A DNA stretch of 64,000 nt from Eudoraea adriatica DSM 19308 (GCF_000382125.1 NZ_KB907548.1:186001-250000); one strand, 5' to 3'. Shown: positions 7,626 through 16,053, counted from the first letter of the stretch. The notes: generated by a model not told the origin, from the letters alone. Made by a program: numbers and translations.

Positions 7626-9290
7626 TTATTGTTTTACATTAATTAAAACTGCTTCACAGCTAGACAGGTCTGAATTAAGTATAATATTTTCTGAATTAGA
7701 ACCATCTTTTATTTCGATAGAAACTGTGTTCGGAGGGAAATTACCTAAATTATGGGCGTAGAGAAACAAATCGTTAGATTTATTTAGATTCAATTTTACA
7801 TCGAAACTTTTTTTCTTGTAGGTTAATACATGTTTGGCAACAATTTGCTCGCCGTTCAGATATATAGATACAATATCACCATCTTCTCTGCCATGGTCAA
7901 AGAGACTTATGGTAATTATCTCGTTTTCCACTAACAGTTCCTTTTGATATGAAATTTTTCTTCCTTCAAAAACAGTTCTATTTGGGGTTTTAACTTTTTC
8001 AGGAACTACAATTACTTTCGTCTCTTCCTTCACCAGATTTATTGTTTCCATAGCCTTTGGCTCCTGTACTGCAGGCTTTACCTTTATTTTGGCCGGCTCG
8101 GGAACTGTCACAATGGGTGCTGCTGCAACTTCTGGAAGCGATTCTAAAACAACATCAGGTGGTTTTATAACTTCCGGAGAGACCTCGGCTATTTGCTCTT
8201 CAGGGATTTTATCCTCTTTCTTTATTGTAAAATATGGAGTGGCATACTTTGCGATATGATATTTATTGAGGGGGAACAGTTCAATGCCCATAATTTTATA
8301 TTTATTTCCCGGTGGTAGCCCTTTTCTGAGCTTTACATCATTTACAAAGTGATTGTTTTTAAAAACACCAAGCACTTGCACTACGACATCGTCCCTGGTT
8401 AAAAAGAACTTTATATTTTTACTATCATCCAAATTAGATGTGTTCCATTTTATTTCTGCAGTGCCAGGCGTAACCCAAACTGTTCCATTAGTTGGATAGG
8501 TAATTTCTATGGATGAGCGCCATTGTATCCTTTCGTTAATTCTTTGTTTATTTAAATTATAGACCGAATTCTTAAAATTATTATAAGGTTTATAGGCAGT
8601 TAGGCCAATATTTGACTCTTGCAACAGGTGATAAAATTCTTCCAGTTCTGCAAGTACATTTATTAAAGGAATTTTACTGGGATAGGTCTTTTTTATAAAA
8701 TCTATTTTGGAATTAATTTTTTTCGAATTCTTTTTATCTGACACTACATTAAAATTCTCAGAACTGGCAGTGGTTAAATTTTTAGCGAAACTAAGCTTGC
8801 TATATCCAAACCTGTTTTCTAAAAACCTAATAGCCTCTTCATTACTTATAGAATTAGTTTCTTTAAATTTCTTTGCTATTTCATATGCCAAAAGATATTC
8901 TTTCAGACTTTGCTGTAAGCTTGCTTTTGCTACCTCAGTGCTAACCAGGGCAGGAGAGTTCACGGCCTGATTCAATATTTTAAGAAACAGGTCTTTATCT
9001 AATAATTCCTGTGAATTGGCGAAACCACCTTGATAATAATCAAATACCAGGCTTGGTGATTCCAGTAAAAGATAATTCTCATTGGCTGTATTGGTTAAAT
9101 TACCGTTGCCATAAGTCTCGAGAATATGATTCTTTGCCTTCTCACTCCAGGAATCTGCCCCCTCATTTATAATTTTCTTACTCAATTCAACAGGGTCGTC
9201 TATCCGTAAACCATGTAATGGGGACCGATTATGTGCATGGTTTGGCACACTAATTAAAAACCACAAAAAAAGAATTAATATATTTTTCAT
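7626..9290 (-). CDS. Secreted multidomain protein with Kre9/KNH-like and C-terminal beta domains
   Basis: A 554-aa exported protein. Residues 1-20 are a signal peptide (hydrophobic core LILFLWFLISV). Residues about 30-250 are helical and unrecognised. Residues about 260-357 resemble a Kre9/KNH-type immunoglobulin-like domain (ITYPTNGTVWVTPGTAEIKW to ATPYFTI). Residues about 362-435 are a Pro/Glu/Val-rich linker. Residues about 455-554 form a beta domain (EDGDIVSIYLNGEQI, LFLYAHNLGNFPPNT) that I know from many secreted Bacteroidota proteins, often at C termini. There is no catalytic motif and no T9SS-type sorting tail that I can recognise. It is probably a surface or periplasmic binding or structural protein; the role is unknown. 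It converges with proline dehydrogenase. Confidence 0.75.
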   Translation of the reverse strand: MKNILILFLWFLISVPNHAHNRSPLHGLRIDDPVELSKKIINEGADSWSEKAKNHILETYGNGNLTNTANENYLLLESPSLVFDYYQGGFANSQELLDKDLFLKILNQAVNSPALVSTEVAKASLQQSLKEYLLAYEIAKKFKETNSISNEEAIRFLENRFGYSKLSFAKNLTTASSENFNVVSDKKNSKKINSKIDFIKKTYPSKIPLINVLAELEEFYHLLQESNIGLTAYKPYNNFKNSVYNLNKQRINERIQWRSSIEITYPTNGTVWVTPGTAEIKWNTSNLDDSKNIKFFLTRDDVVVQVLGVFKNNHFVNDVKLRKGLPPGNKYKIMGIELFPLNKYHIAKYATPYFTIKKEDKIPEEQIAEVSPEVIKPPDVVLESLPEVAAAPIVTVPEPAKIKVKPAVQEPKAMETINLVKEETKVIVVPEKVKTPNRTVFEGRKISYQKELLVENEIITISLFDHGREDGDIVSIYLNGEQIVAKHVLTYKKKSFDVKLNLNKSNDLFLYAHNLGNFPPNTVSIEIKDGSNSENIILNSDLSSCEAVLINVKQ

Positions 9291-9665
9291 TAAAAATATT
9301 TATCTCTGGAGTGTAATATCAATTTTGAACTCTCTAAACAATATCTAATTTTACAATAATGGGATTAAAAAAAGATACTATTCAGGGGTATTACCCGGAT
9401 AGGCTTACAAACAGGCACTAATCCTATCATAATAACTCTAAAATGCCTTAATTTATTATACTTCAAAACTTATAAGCACAATATTTTTTTATATAGTTTA
9501 TGCGAAGACAGTTTAAAATAAATCCAATAGGGATGCACGGAAGAATAAGACTACAATAAATAATTTTATAAATAGAGCCCAAAGACCTATTGGCCTGAAG
9601 AAACTAAGTGCTTTAATATTTTAGTTTGGCATCAAAGTTCTCTGCTTATATAAAACAGGTTAATT
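9291..9665. other. Intergenic region with an 11-bp palindrome
   Basis: These 375 bp contain no convincing gene. The notable element is GGGTATTACCC at 9386-9396, a perfect dyad with one central base. It lies 96 bp upstream of the secreted protein gene's start and is G/C-rich against a very A/T-rich background, as an operator would be. The rest is A/T-rich leader and downstream sequence of the two minus-strand genes. Confidence 0.4.
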
Positions 9666-10472
9666 TCAATAATCTGAATAATCCGTGGGATACAAGAAGT
9701 AGATATCCGCATGAGAAACGGTATTTTCATATTTTGGAATTTTAAGTAACTCTTTCCATTCAGGTGAATCAAAAAAAGACTTCCAAAGAGAATCTCTGGT
9801 TTCCTGATTTTTAAAGGTGGTCATGTACATAAGATTAGGCATTTTAGGCCCTGATAGTACTTCTGCGTAAAATACAGCGTTAAAACCTAATCGTTCAAAT
9901 AAGGTAATTTCACCACCTTCATTAAACATAGCTACTTTCCTTTTGTAATATTCCTCTGTAGGGGACTCATAACTGCGCAATTCATAGATGCGATCAGACT
10001 TTGGAACTTCAAATTCTGGCGCAAACAATTTTGGCATATTTTCGAATGCCCTCATCAGAATGGATTCAATGCGGCTGTATGGTGGATTTTCATAGGACGC
10101 ATTAATATAATTGCTTCCTGAAATTATATAGGTGCTGTCTTTTTCAAGCACCTTGGTAAGCCCATGAAATTGTTCTAAGGATTCAAATGGAATTAAAACC
10201 AAAAGACGCCTGGTTGTATCTGTTTCCGAATACCTTGGTTTAAATACACCTATATCTTTTATTTTTTGTCTGTGAAGTGCGGGAATGAATGAGTTTCTAA
10301 GATACTCATCAGTTTTGGATTCTTGTTCATTAGTTTCAAAATAATAGGTTTTAAGTTGATAGAATTCTCTGCTCTGATTTATCTCAGCCGGTTCATTTTT
10401 TGTTTGATTTTTTGTTTGGCAATTCCAACAAACCAGCAGTCCGGCTAACATAAAATATTTGAATAATTTCAT
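9666..10472 (-). CDS. NIPSNAP-family lipoprotein
   Basis: A 268-aa protein with a lipoprotein signal: a hydrophobic stretch then WNCQTKNQ, Cys19 being the likely lipidated residue. Two NIPSNAP (dimeric alpha-beta barrel) repeats follow, at about residues 36-135 (REFYQLKTYYFETNEQ to FESLEQF) and 160-260 (RIYELRSYESPTEEYYKRKV to DSPEWKELL). The family is widespread in Bacteroidota but its biochemical role is unclear. Export to the envelope is inferred from the lipobox. A 146-bp A/T-rich gap separates it from the 128-aa gene upstream. Confidence 0.88.
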   Translation of the reverse strand: MKLFKYFMLAGLLVCWNCQTKNQTKNEPAEINQSREFYQLKTYYFETNEQESKTDEYLRNSFIPALHRQKIKDIGVFKPRYSETDTTRRLLVLIPFESLEQFHGLTKVLEKDSTYIISGSNYINASYENPPYSRIESILMRAFENMPKLFAPEFEVPKSDRIYELRSYESPTEEYYKRKVAMFNEGGEITLFERLGFNAVFYAEVLSGPKMPNLMYMTTFKNQETRDSLWKSFFDSPEWKELLKIPKYENTVSHADIYFLYPTDYSDY

Positions 10473-10618
10473 TTTTAAGAATTGAATGGGTTATACTGTC
10501 AAGTTAAGAAAAACATGTGCGGATAAAAGAAATTAGTTAATTTATCGCCTTTACTTAAATATAAGACTTTTGATATAATAATAATTTAAAACTTTAATTA
10601 AAGTGTATTATATCTTTA

Positions 10619-11005
10619 TTATTTAAGTGGTTGCAAATTTTCTATTATCGCCAGGCTGTCGCAGTTCTTTACAGTTAAAACCATCAATTTTTCCTCAATC
10701 GTTCCTTCTATCACATATGTCTTACAAACCGGATTTTTAGTATCACTCTTTTTAAAATTGACATCCCCTTCATGCATAAAGTAATTAATTGTAATGGAGT
10801 CCAGTGTTTTATCATATATCATCTGCTCTATCTGTTTGGAATAGGTAAGGGGTTTGGATCGCAATTCCTTTAAAACCCTGCAATTAGGGAAGTAACAAAA
10901 GCTGGCACCTGTTTCATCGGACTTTTTTTTCAGAAAAAAGAAAAGGAATACAAGTCCAATGGAAAATCCTATCAGGTAAAATCCCAGTCTTTTCAGAAAT
11001 GCCAT
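10619..11005 (-). CDS. Small membrane-anchored protein beside alanine dehydrogenase
   Basis: A 128-aa protein with one N-terminal transmembrane helix (GFYLIGFSIGLVFLFFFLKK) and a soluble domain with conserved-looking Cys residues (ASFCYFPNCRVLKELRSKP, NPVCKTYVIEG, VKNCDSLAI). It may belong to the group labelled DUF4258 in flavobacteria; I am not certain. It begins 3 nt after the alanine dehydrogenase stop, so the two are cotranscribed. Four cysteines in a domain that could face the periplasm would allow disulfides. Function unknown. Confidence 0.75.
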   Translation of the reverse strand: MAFLKRLGFYLIGFSIGLVFLFFFLKKKSDETGASFCYFPNCRVLKELRSKPLTYSKQIEQMIYDKTLDSITINYFMHEGDVNFKKSDTKNPVCKTYVIEGTIEEKLMVLTVKNCDSLAIIENLQPLK

Positions 11006-11008
11006 TGG

Positions 11009-12208
11009 CTAAAAAATAAGAAAGTTGATATCACTGTGTTTCAGATCAAACCATTCACCAACGGATTTATTAGTAAGTATGCCATGATACATATATAAAC
11101 CGTTTCTAAGGCCCCTGTCAAATCTCAAAGAATTTTCCAAACCTCCATCTTCGCCTATTTTCAGCAAATAAGGTGTAAAAATATTACTAATAGATACAGA
11201 AGAAGTCCGGGGGTATCTTGCAGGAATGTTGGGCACACCGTAATGAAAGACTCCATATTTTTCACGAGTGGGCTTATCATGGGTTGTAAGTTCACTGGTT
11301 TCAAAACAACCTCCCATATCTATACTCACATCTATGATCACAGATCCTTTTTTCATTTGTTCTACCATTGTACTTGAAACCACAATAGGAGATCTGTCGC
11401 TTCCACGGACGGCACCTATGGCAACATCACAACGTTTTAGACTTTTTAAGAGGTTCTTGGGTTGCAGGGTCGAAGTATAAATAGTCTGTTTAAGATTAGT
11501 TTGAATGTTCCTTAATTTAGTAAGTGAGTTGTCAAAGACTTTAACATTGGCTCCAAGGCCTAAAGCCGATCGTGCGGCGAACTCCCCAACGGTACCTGCG
11601 CCTACAATAACTACTTCTATTGGGGGTACTCCGCTTATATTGCCGAACATAAGCCCGTTTCCCTGATTGGTTGCAGCCATTATTTCTGAGGCAATAAGTA
11701 CAGAGGCAATACCTGCTATTTCACTTAAGGAACGTACGGCGGGATACTTTCCATCCTCATCTCTGATATATTCAAATGCTATAGCGGTGATTCGTTTTTT
11801 AGCCAGTTCCTCAAAGTATTCCTTAGACCTAGTTTTAATTTGTAAAGCGGAAATAATAGTTGCCTGTGGATTCATCAATTGAATTTCCGACAGAGTAGGG
11901 GGTTCCACTTTCAAAAGTAGCGGACATGAAAACACTTTCTTTGTATCACGAGTTATGCTTGCACCTGCTTCGGTGTATTCTACATCAGTATAACTGGCAC
12001 TTTCACCGGCCCCGGCCTCCATTAAAACCCTGTGACCATTTGAGGTTAAAGCATTTACAGCATCTGGTGTAAGGCAAATTCGTTTTTCCTGATATTGGTT
12101 CTCATTTGGAATTCCAATAAAAAGTTCTCCTTTTTGTTTTAAAATTTCAAGTGTTTCTTCCTGCGGAAGGAGCTGTTGTTTACTAAATGGAGAGGAAGGC
12201 TGGTTCAT
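11009..12208 (-). CDS. ald: Alanine dehydrogenase
   Basis: A 399-aa member of the alanine dehydrogenase/PNT family, which interconverts alanine and pyruvate plus ammonium with NAD. The N-terminal catalytic domain has GIPNENQYQEKRICLTPDAV with the substrate-binding Arg and the following VLMEAGAGESASY. The NAD Rossmann fold is VVIVGAGTVGEFAARSALGL with the acidic residue in VKVFDNS. The C-terminal extension beyond about residue 360 is typical of Bacteroidota forms. CAAAATTA at 12246-12253 reads as TAATTTTG on the minus strand, a plausible -7 element 38 bp before the start. A saccharopine-dehydrogenase-like relative is the only alternative I would consider. Confidence 0.92.
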   Translation of the reverse strand: MNQPSSPFSKQQLLPQEETLEILKQKGELFIGIPNENQYQEKRICLTPDAVNALTSNGHRVLMEAGAGESASYTDVEYTEAGASITRDTKKVFSCPLLLKVEPPTLSEIQLMNPQATIISALQIKTRSKEYFEELAKKRITAIAFEYIRDEDGKYPAVRSLSEIAGIASVLIASEIMAATNQGNGLMFGNISGVPPIEVVIVGAGTVGEFAARSALGLGANVKVFDNSLTKLRNIQTNLKQTIYTSTLQPKNLLKSLKRCDVAIGAVRGSDRSPIVVSSTMVEQMKKGSVIIDVSIDMGGCFETSELTTHDKPTREKYGVFHYGVPNIPARYPRTSSVSISNIFTPYLLKIGEDGGLENSLRFDRGLRNGLYMYHGILTNKSVGEWFDLKHSDINFLIF

Positions 12209-12341
12209 AAAAAGTAATTAGAAACCATTAATTAACGGTCGAACTCAAAATTACAATTTTTTTTCATGAAGTGGGTTGGTAATGTAACCGGCAAAAAAAA
12301 ATCTGAAGGAATGGCAGGATTTATACAATATAATATTCAGC

Positions 12342-12986
12342 CTAGAGAAAAATATTGAAGAAACTTTTTAAGGAATGTTGAATCTGTTCGTAAAATCTCT
12401 GCAGAGACTGATTTGGTGTTTTTTGAGAGAGGTCCTCTTCTATTTTGTCCTTATTTTCAGGTAACACGCCTAGTTTTGCATTTGCCTGCCGTTCTTTGTC
12501 TTTATAGTATTGTAATTCTGCATCCATGGCATCCAGGTCTATTCCGTGCACGTATTTGTCATAAAGTTTTACTCTGATAAAGTATACAAAGGGGATTACA
12601 ACCATACAAACAGGTAATAACCAAAGAATATTCTCTGTATCAACATAAATGTCATCATCATATAAAACTTCAAAAATTTGAAAAGCATACATACAAATAG
12701 GGATCAATAGAATATGATACCACCAGTGCTTGTTCGTAAAGAACCAAATCAATAATAAATAAAAAGGCACTATTTTACTTAATAAGAACCACCCATATGT
12801 GTATAGGTCGGCAAATCCATTTCGGTCAATGGTCATCCCAAGGAAATCTATAGTGGCCTCCGGGTCCCGAGATAAATAATCATGTGCCTTAAAAATAAAA
12901 GGAGAAGCTATTATTAAAAAAATAGCAATTGACTCAATAAATAGTCTCTTTTTGGCTTTTTTACTCTTGTCTGGAATAGGATTCAT
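12342..12986 (-). CDS. Membrane protein with a single WFLL/WW module
   Basis: From the ATG at 12986 the protein has 214 aa. There are four predicted membrane helices: about residues 14-33, 64-84, 90-107 and 120-140. The tail (about 141-214) is charged and helical and probably cytoplasmic. Helix 2 and the following loop read WFLLSKIVPFYLLLIWFFT then NKHWWYHILLIP. The same pattern appears twice in the protein at 14257-15507, so they are paralogues. The frame is open to 13034, but that extension runs into a strong terminator hairpin (13023-13054), which argues for the internal start. I recognise no known family or function. Confidence 0.7.
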   Translation of the reverse strand: MNPIPDKSKKAKKRLFIESIAIFLIIASPFIFKAHDYLSRDPEATIDFLGMTIDRNGFADLYTYGWFLLSKIVPFYLLLIWFFTNKHWWYHILLIPICMYAFQIFEVLYDDDIYVDTENILWLLPVCMVVIPFVYFIRVKLYDKYVHGIDLDAMDAELQYYKDKERQANAKLGVLPENKDKIEEDLSQKTPNQSLQRFYEQIQHSLKSFFNIFL

Positions 12987-13022
12987 TAAAGCAATATTTG
13001 TGGAAATATATTGCTCTAACGC

Positions 13023-13054
13023 AAAAAAGGGCAATTTATTGATTGCCCTTTTTT
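13023..13054 (-). terminator. Rho-independent terminator after the 45-aa peptide gene
   Basis: AAAAAAGGGCAAT (13023-13035) and ATTGCCCTTTTTT (13042-13054) form a perfect 13-bp stem with a 6-nt loop. It lies 31 bp beyond the stop of the minus-strand peptide gene. The A/U ends of the stem would make it work in either direction. Confidence 0.8.
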
Positions 13055-13085
13055 GAAATAATATTATTTTTAAGAAATAACTGTA

Positions 13086-13223
13086 TTACTTTATTTTGAT
13101 TTTAGTTTTATCAACGCCATCTTTATGAAGCAACTGATCTTCTACAGTATTGTCGGGGGTCAAGGCTGCCGCCATCAGAATAAGGCAGGTACAAATGCCA
13201 AAAAAAAGTTTCTTTGTGCTCAT
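13086..13223 (-). CDS. 45-aa exported peptide
   Basis: The ATG at 13223 gives a 45-aa product. Residues 1-20 form a signal-peptide-like stretch (MSTKKLFFGICTCLILMAAA), followed by a short charged mature part (LTPDNTVEDQLLHKDGVDKT and KIKIK). The frame continues upstream to 13346, but the added residues look non-coding (Phe/Leu/Lys from A/T-rich DNA). I recall similar tiny flavobacterial secreted peptides with a Lys-rich GxDKTKIKI end. It has its own terminator and about 490 bp of upstream non-coding DNA, so it is likely expressed alone and possibly strongly. Function unknown; peptide-like signal, toxin or envelope component are all possible. Confidence 0.55.
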   Translation of the reverse strand: MSTKKLFFGICTCLILMAAALTPDNTVEDQLLHKDGVDKTKIKIK

Positions 13224-13409
13224 CGTAAATAGTTTTTCGTTAAAGATTTGATTCATTCTCACTAACAAATGTAGGAAAAAATACACTAACAATAGGTTAT
13301 TTATCGGAAAAATATAACCTTTTAACGTAAAAACAATACATTTCACCGACTTTTATGCCGTTCATCGAATATCAAACAATAAAAAAACACCTTTTGCGAT
13401 AGGGAATTC

Positions 13410-13565
13410 ATGTTTCATTGTGAGAAATTAGATCAAATTGCGGAGAGTCCCTTTTTTGACCTTGTATTATTAAGCATATTATGTTCGCCCTACGCTGCAT
13501 TTAACTTAGTCCAATATTCAGAAGGGTCACATAAAGACTTTAAAACTTTAAAGGAAAAATTTTAA
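13410..13565 (+). CDS. Possible 51-aa small ORF in a 494-bp gap
   Basis: In the gene-poor stretch 13224-13717, an ATG at 13410 opens a 51-codon frame with reasonable amino acid composition (MFHCEKLDQIAESPFFDLVL at the start, DFKTLKEKF at the end). It has a central hydrophobic segment with Cys and no family resemblance that I recognise. There is no Shine-Dalgarno sequence and no clear -7 element. It could be a real small protein, a remnant of a larger gene, or chance. Nothing else in this gap stands out. Confidence 0.2.
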   Translation: MFHCEKLDQIAESPFFDLVLLSILCSPYAAFNLVQYSEGSHKDFKTLKEKF

Positions 13566-13717
13566 TTTATAAATAGTAATGCAGCATTATTTTAGAATTG
13601 TAATTGTCATTGATCGTTAATATTGTACACTTTATCGAGTATCATATTATTGGAAATCAGGGTGAATCATTACAATCAGAGTGTTTATCACAAAAAAAAT
13701 TGAGGAGCATTAAGTAG

Positions 13718-14140
13718 TTATTCAGGTGGAATTATTTCAATTTTTCGGGTTTCAGGATCAATAACTTCAAGGATGAGTTTTGTGTATTTGGCAGGGAGAT
13801 GTTTTTCAATTTTATCAGGCCATTCTACAAAAATCCAGGTATCCTGATTAAAATAATCTTCCAAACCAAGGTCCAGAGCTTCTTCTTCGTGCTCTAATCG
13901 GTAAAAGTCGAAATGGTATCCTATTAGCCCACCGTTTGTATCTTGATATTCATTGACAATTCCAAAGGTGGGGCTATTAGCCTGATGCCCCCCATCTAAT
14001 CTGCGAACGATAGCTTTGATTAATGTGGTTTTTCCGGAACCCATCGCCCCATAAAAACAAAGTGTTTTAGAGGTGGCAAGATCCAGAATTTCCTTAGAAA
14101 CCTTATCTAATTCCTGTATTGTATAGATTATTTTCTGCAT
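13718..14140 (-). CDS. tsaE: tRNA threonylcarbamoyladenosine biosynthesis ATPase TsaE
   Basis: A 140-aa P-loop protein needed for t6A37 modification of ANN-decoding tRNAs, working with TsaB and TsaD. Walker A is GAMGSGKTT at residues 31-39; PTFGIVNEY, HFDFYRLEHEEEALDLGL and IFVEWPDKIE follow in the family order. Length is normal. In flavobacteria tsaE commonly lies near ald; here the two are separated by about 1.5 kb holding the membrane protein and the 45-aa peptide, which suggests insertion of accessory genes. The other t6A enzyme in the window is the TsaC/Sua5 type at 50293. Confidence 0.95.
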   Translation of the reverse strand: MQKIIYTIQELDKVSKEILDLATSKTLCFYGAMGSGKTTLIKAIVRRLDGGHQANSPTFGIVNEYQDTNGGLIGYHFDFYRLEHEEEALDLGLEDYFNQDTWIFVEWPDKIEKHLPAKYTKLILEVIDPETRKIEIIPPE

Positions 14141-14256
14141 TTATAGGATAAAATCAGTATATTTAATAGTCGATTATTATGAAGAAAGAGCATAATAGAA
14201 TTTGTTCCAGATATAAAAATAAGACTTGTGTCTAAAATAAGTAAGATTCAGTAACA

Positions 14257-15507
14257 ATGAAATCTAATTGGCAAAAGAAATATAAGTCAGACGCGCTAAT
14301 AGCCATTGTAATAGCAGTATTACCATTTTTAGGGTATTTCCATCTGCTTTTTAGTGATGAACTTAATACTATTTCTTTGTTTGGATGGGAGTATACACAT
14401 GTTTTACCAAGTAATACACTGTTTGTTTGGTATCTTTTAAAAAATGTCATCTCTTTTGCATTGCTGTTAATTTGGTTTGTTACTCTTTCAATGAGGTGGA
14501 AGTATTTCCTTGTGCCTTTATTTATATTGTATATCAATGACATAATGGAAATTTTATTTGAGCCATATGGAAAATATTACTTTTACCCCTTTTATTTTGA
14601 GCATAATCCTATAACCATTAAAATTTTAATAATGTCATTCATAATTGGTAGTATATATCTTTTTGATTTTTATTATTTTAAACACTATCGGAGACGCTTG
14701 TTAGAGATTTCCATTAAATCTTTACTAAATGCAAGTGTCAGGGATTCATACAATATTTACAGCCAAAAACTACAGTCTCTAATTGAGAAAAAAGATGGCA
14801 TTAGCAGGACAAACTATCTCAAAAAAATATATAACGCAAAATTAATTCTGGAAGATCGCCTCCAATTGCAAAACAAGACATCCGGGGTTGAACTCAATAG
14901 TAATAAAGGAAAACTAAATTTGCTTGTAATTGTTTTATTAGTCTTCACGACGCTTCTTTGGTTTAGTCATTATCTTATTCCTGAATATGAACAAGTTTTG
15001 GATTTAGGCATAGTACAAGTAAATAATAATGGATTCGACAGTGTTAGAATATATCTCTGGTTTTTGCTGCAAAAGTTAATCATACTAATTCCAATGACTT
15101 TATGGTTTCTTACCTGCCATCAGTGGTGGAAGTACGCTATCCTCTCACCAATAATTTTATATTCTTACCAGTTTTGGGAGGCAACCCAGGATGTCTCGTT
15201 TTTGGATGAGGCAGGCAATATAAGTGCGTTCCCCGCTATATTTTGCGTAGTCCTTTTGCTTTTGGTAATCTCAAAAGCCATCAAATACAGAGTACAGATT
15301 CTAATAATGTATGAGCAACTTACTGATGAGATTGAAAATCTATTTAAAAATACCGACTTCAGGGCCAATACGGATCTTTATAAAAACGTAAAACAAATTA
15401 AAATTCATAAAGCAGAAATAGACCGGGAAACCAACGCGGAGGAGCAATTAATAAAGCTTATCACCCTTAGGGATGAGCTTGTAAAACAACTTAAAGTCAA
15501 TTATTAG
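14257..15507 (+). CDS. Membrane protein with an internally duplicated WFLL/WW module
   Basis: A 416-aa protein made of two copies of the module seen once in the protein at 12342-12986. Copy 1 spans about residues 12-145 (WYLLKNVISFALLLIWFVT at 58-76, then RWKYFLVPLF), with a charged helical tail to about 205. Copy 2 spans about 218-345 (WFLLQKLIILIPMTLWFLT at 268-286, then CHQWWKYAILSPI), with a second tail at 346-416. Each copy has about four membrane helices. The tails look coiled-coil (QKLQSLIEKKDG, LRDELVKQLK). It overlaps the converging XRE gene by 4 bp. No known family recognised; a signalling or scaffold role through the tails is conceivable but unproven. Confidence 0.75.
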   Translation: MKSNWQKKYKSDALIAIVIAVLPFLGYFHLLFSDELNTISLFGWEYTHVLPSNTLFVWYLLKNVISFALLLIWFVTLSMRWKYFLVPLFILYINDIMEILFEPYGKYYFYPFYFEHNPITIKILIMSFIIGSIYLFDFYYFKHYRRRLLEISIKSLLNASVRDSYNIYSQKLQSLIEKKDGISRTNYLKKIYNAKLILEDRLQLQNKTSGVELNSNKGKLNLLVIVLLVFTTLLWFSHYLIPEYEQVLDLGIVQVNNNGFDSVRIYLWFLLQKLIILIPMTLWFLTCHQWWKYAILSPIILYSYQFWEATQDVSFLDEAGNISAFPAIFCVVLLLLVISKAIKYRVQILIMYEQLTDEIENLFKNTDFRANTDLYKNVKQIKIHKAEIDRETNAEEQLIKLITLRDELVKQLKVNY

Positions 15508-15899
15508 GGCTCTTTTTCTAAACGCTTTTGTGTTTTTTCTATTTCTTCAGTAACCTCTTTTAGCAAGCGTTTCAATTCCTCTTCCTGGCGTTCTTTTATT
15601 TTTTGTTCAATTAAATCTTCAATCTCTTGTTGCCTTGATTTTGGCAAATGGTCAAAATCCAGAATTTCTTCTTCCTCTGACTTCTTCAACATATCACCTT
15701 CCCCGGTAATAAGCCAAACCACATTTAACTGGGGATATACGCGGAGAATGTTTTCAATAACGTCGCTGCCAATAGAAGCATTGTTCTTTTTCATTCTTAA
15801 GGTATAACCGTTACTGGCACCTATAGATAAATCGAACTGTCGTGCGCTAAGCCCGACATATTTAATGAACTGCATTAAACGATCTATTGTTTTAAACAT
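15504..15899 (-). CDS. XRE-family HTH regulator with coiled-coil tail
   Basis: A 131-aa protein with a CI-type HTH at about residues 5-65 (FIKYVGLSARQFDLSIGASN, then the YPQLNVVWLITGEGDM ending) and a C-terminal Glu/Lys/Arg-rich coiled coil from about 85 to the end (ELKRLLKEVTEEIEKTQKRL). Acidic and basic residues alternate as in a dimerisation helix. A half-site copy of the palindrome at 16035-16052 lies 5-21 bp upstream of its start, suggesting autoregulation. It is divergent from the small HTH gene at 16160 and converges, with a 4-bp overlap, on the 416-aa membrane protein gene. Confidence 0.82.
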   Translation of the reverse strand: MFKTIDRLMQFIKYVGLSARQFDLSIGASNGYTLRMKKNNASIGSDVIENILRVYPQLNVVWLITGEGDMLKKSEEEEILDFDHLPKSRQQEIEDLIEQKIKERQEEELKRLLKEVTEEIEKTQKRLEKEP

Positions 15900-15903
15900 T
15901 TCC

Positions 15904-16053
15904 TAGAAAATAATCGATATAAAACTTCATATTTCAAAGATAAGGTTTTATAAATAGATAAAAAAGAGCTGATTGTAGACAAGAAATGGACGAATGTTTT
16001 TTAAAATAGAAAAAAAACTATAAATATTTGTTTATATAGAAAATAATCTATAT
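15904..16053. promoter_or_regulatory. Repeated palindromic operator between two divergent HTH genes
   Basis: TATAGA-AAATAA-TCTATA (16035-16052) is a perfect 6-bp-arm dyad. A near copy, TAGAAAATAATCGATAT (15904-15920), differs at one base from the 17-mer at 16037-16053 and sits right before the start codon of the minus-strand XRE gene. Repeated dyads between divergent regulators are typical operator architecture. The repeat is seen; the binding protein is inferred. Confidence 0.45.

Noticed and set aside
9523-9596. CCAATAGG/CCTATTGG inverted repeat
   Set aside because: The arms are 8 bp and more than 50 bp apart in A/T-rich DNA; likely chance.
12987-13034. N-terminal extension of the 230-aa version of the membrane protein
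   Set aside because: It overlaps the perfect terminator hairpin at 13023-13054 and lacks membrane-protein character.
13224-13346. 86-aa version of the small exported peptide
   Set aside because: The added residues are A/T-biased chance coding; the internal ATG gives a clean signal peptide.
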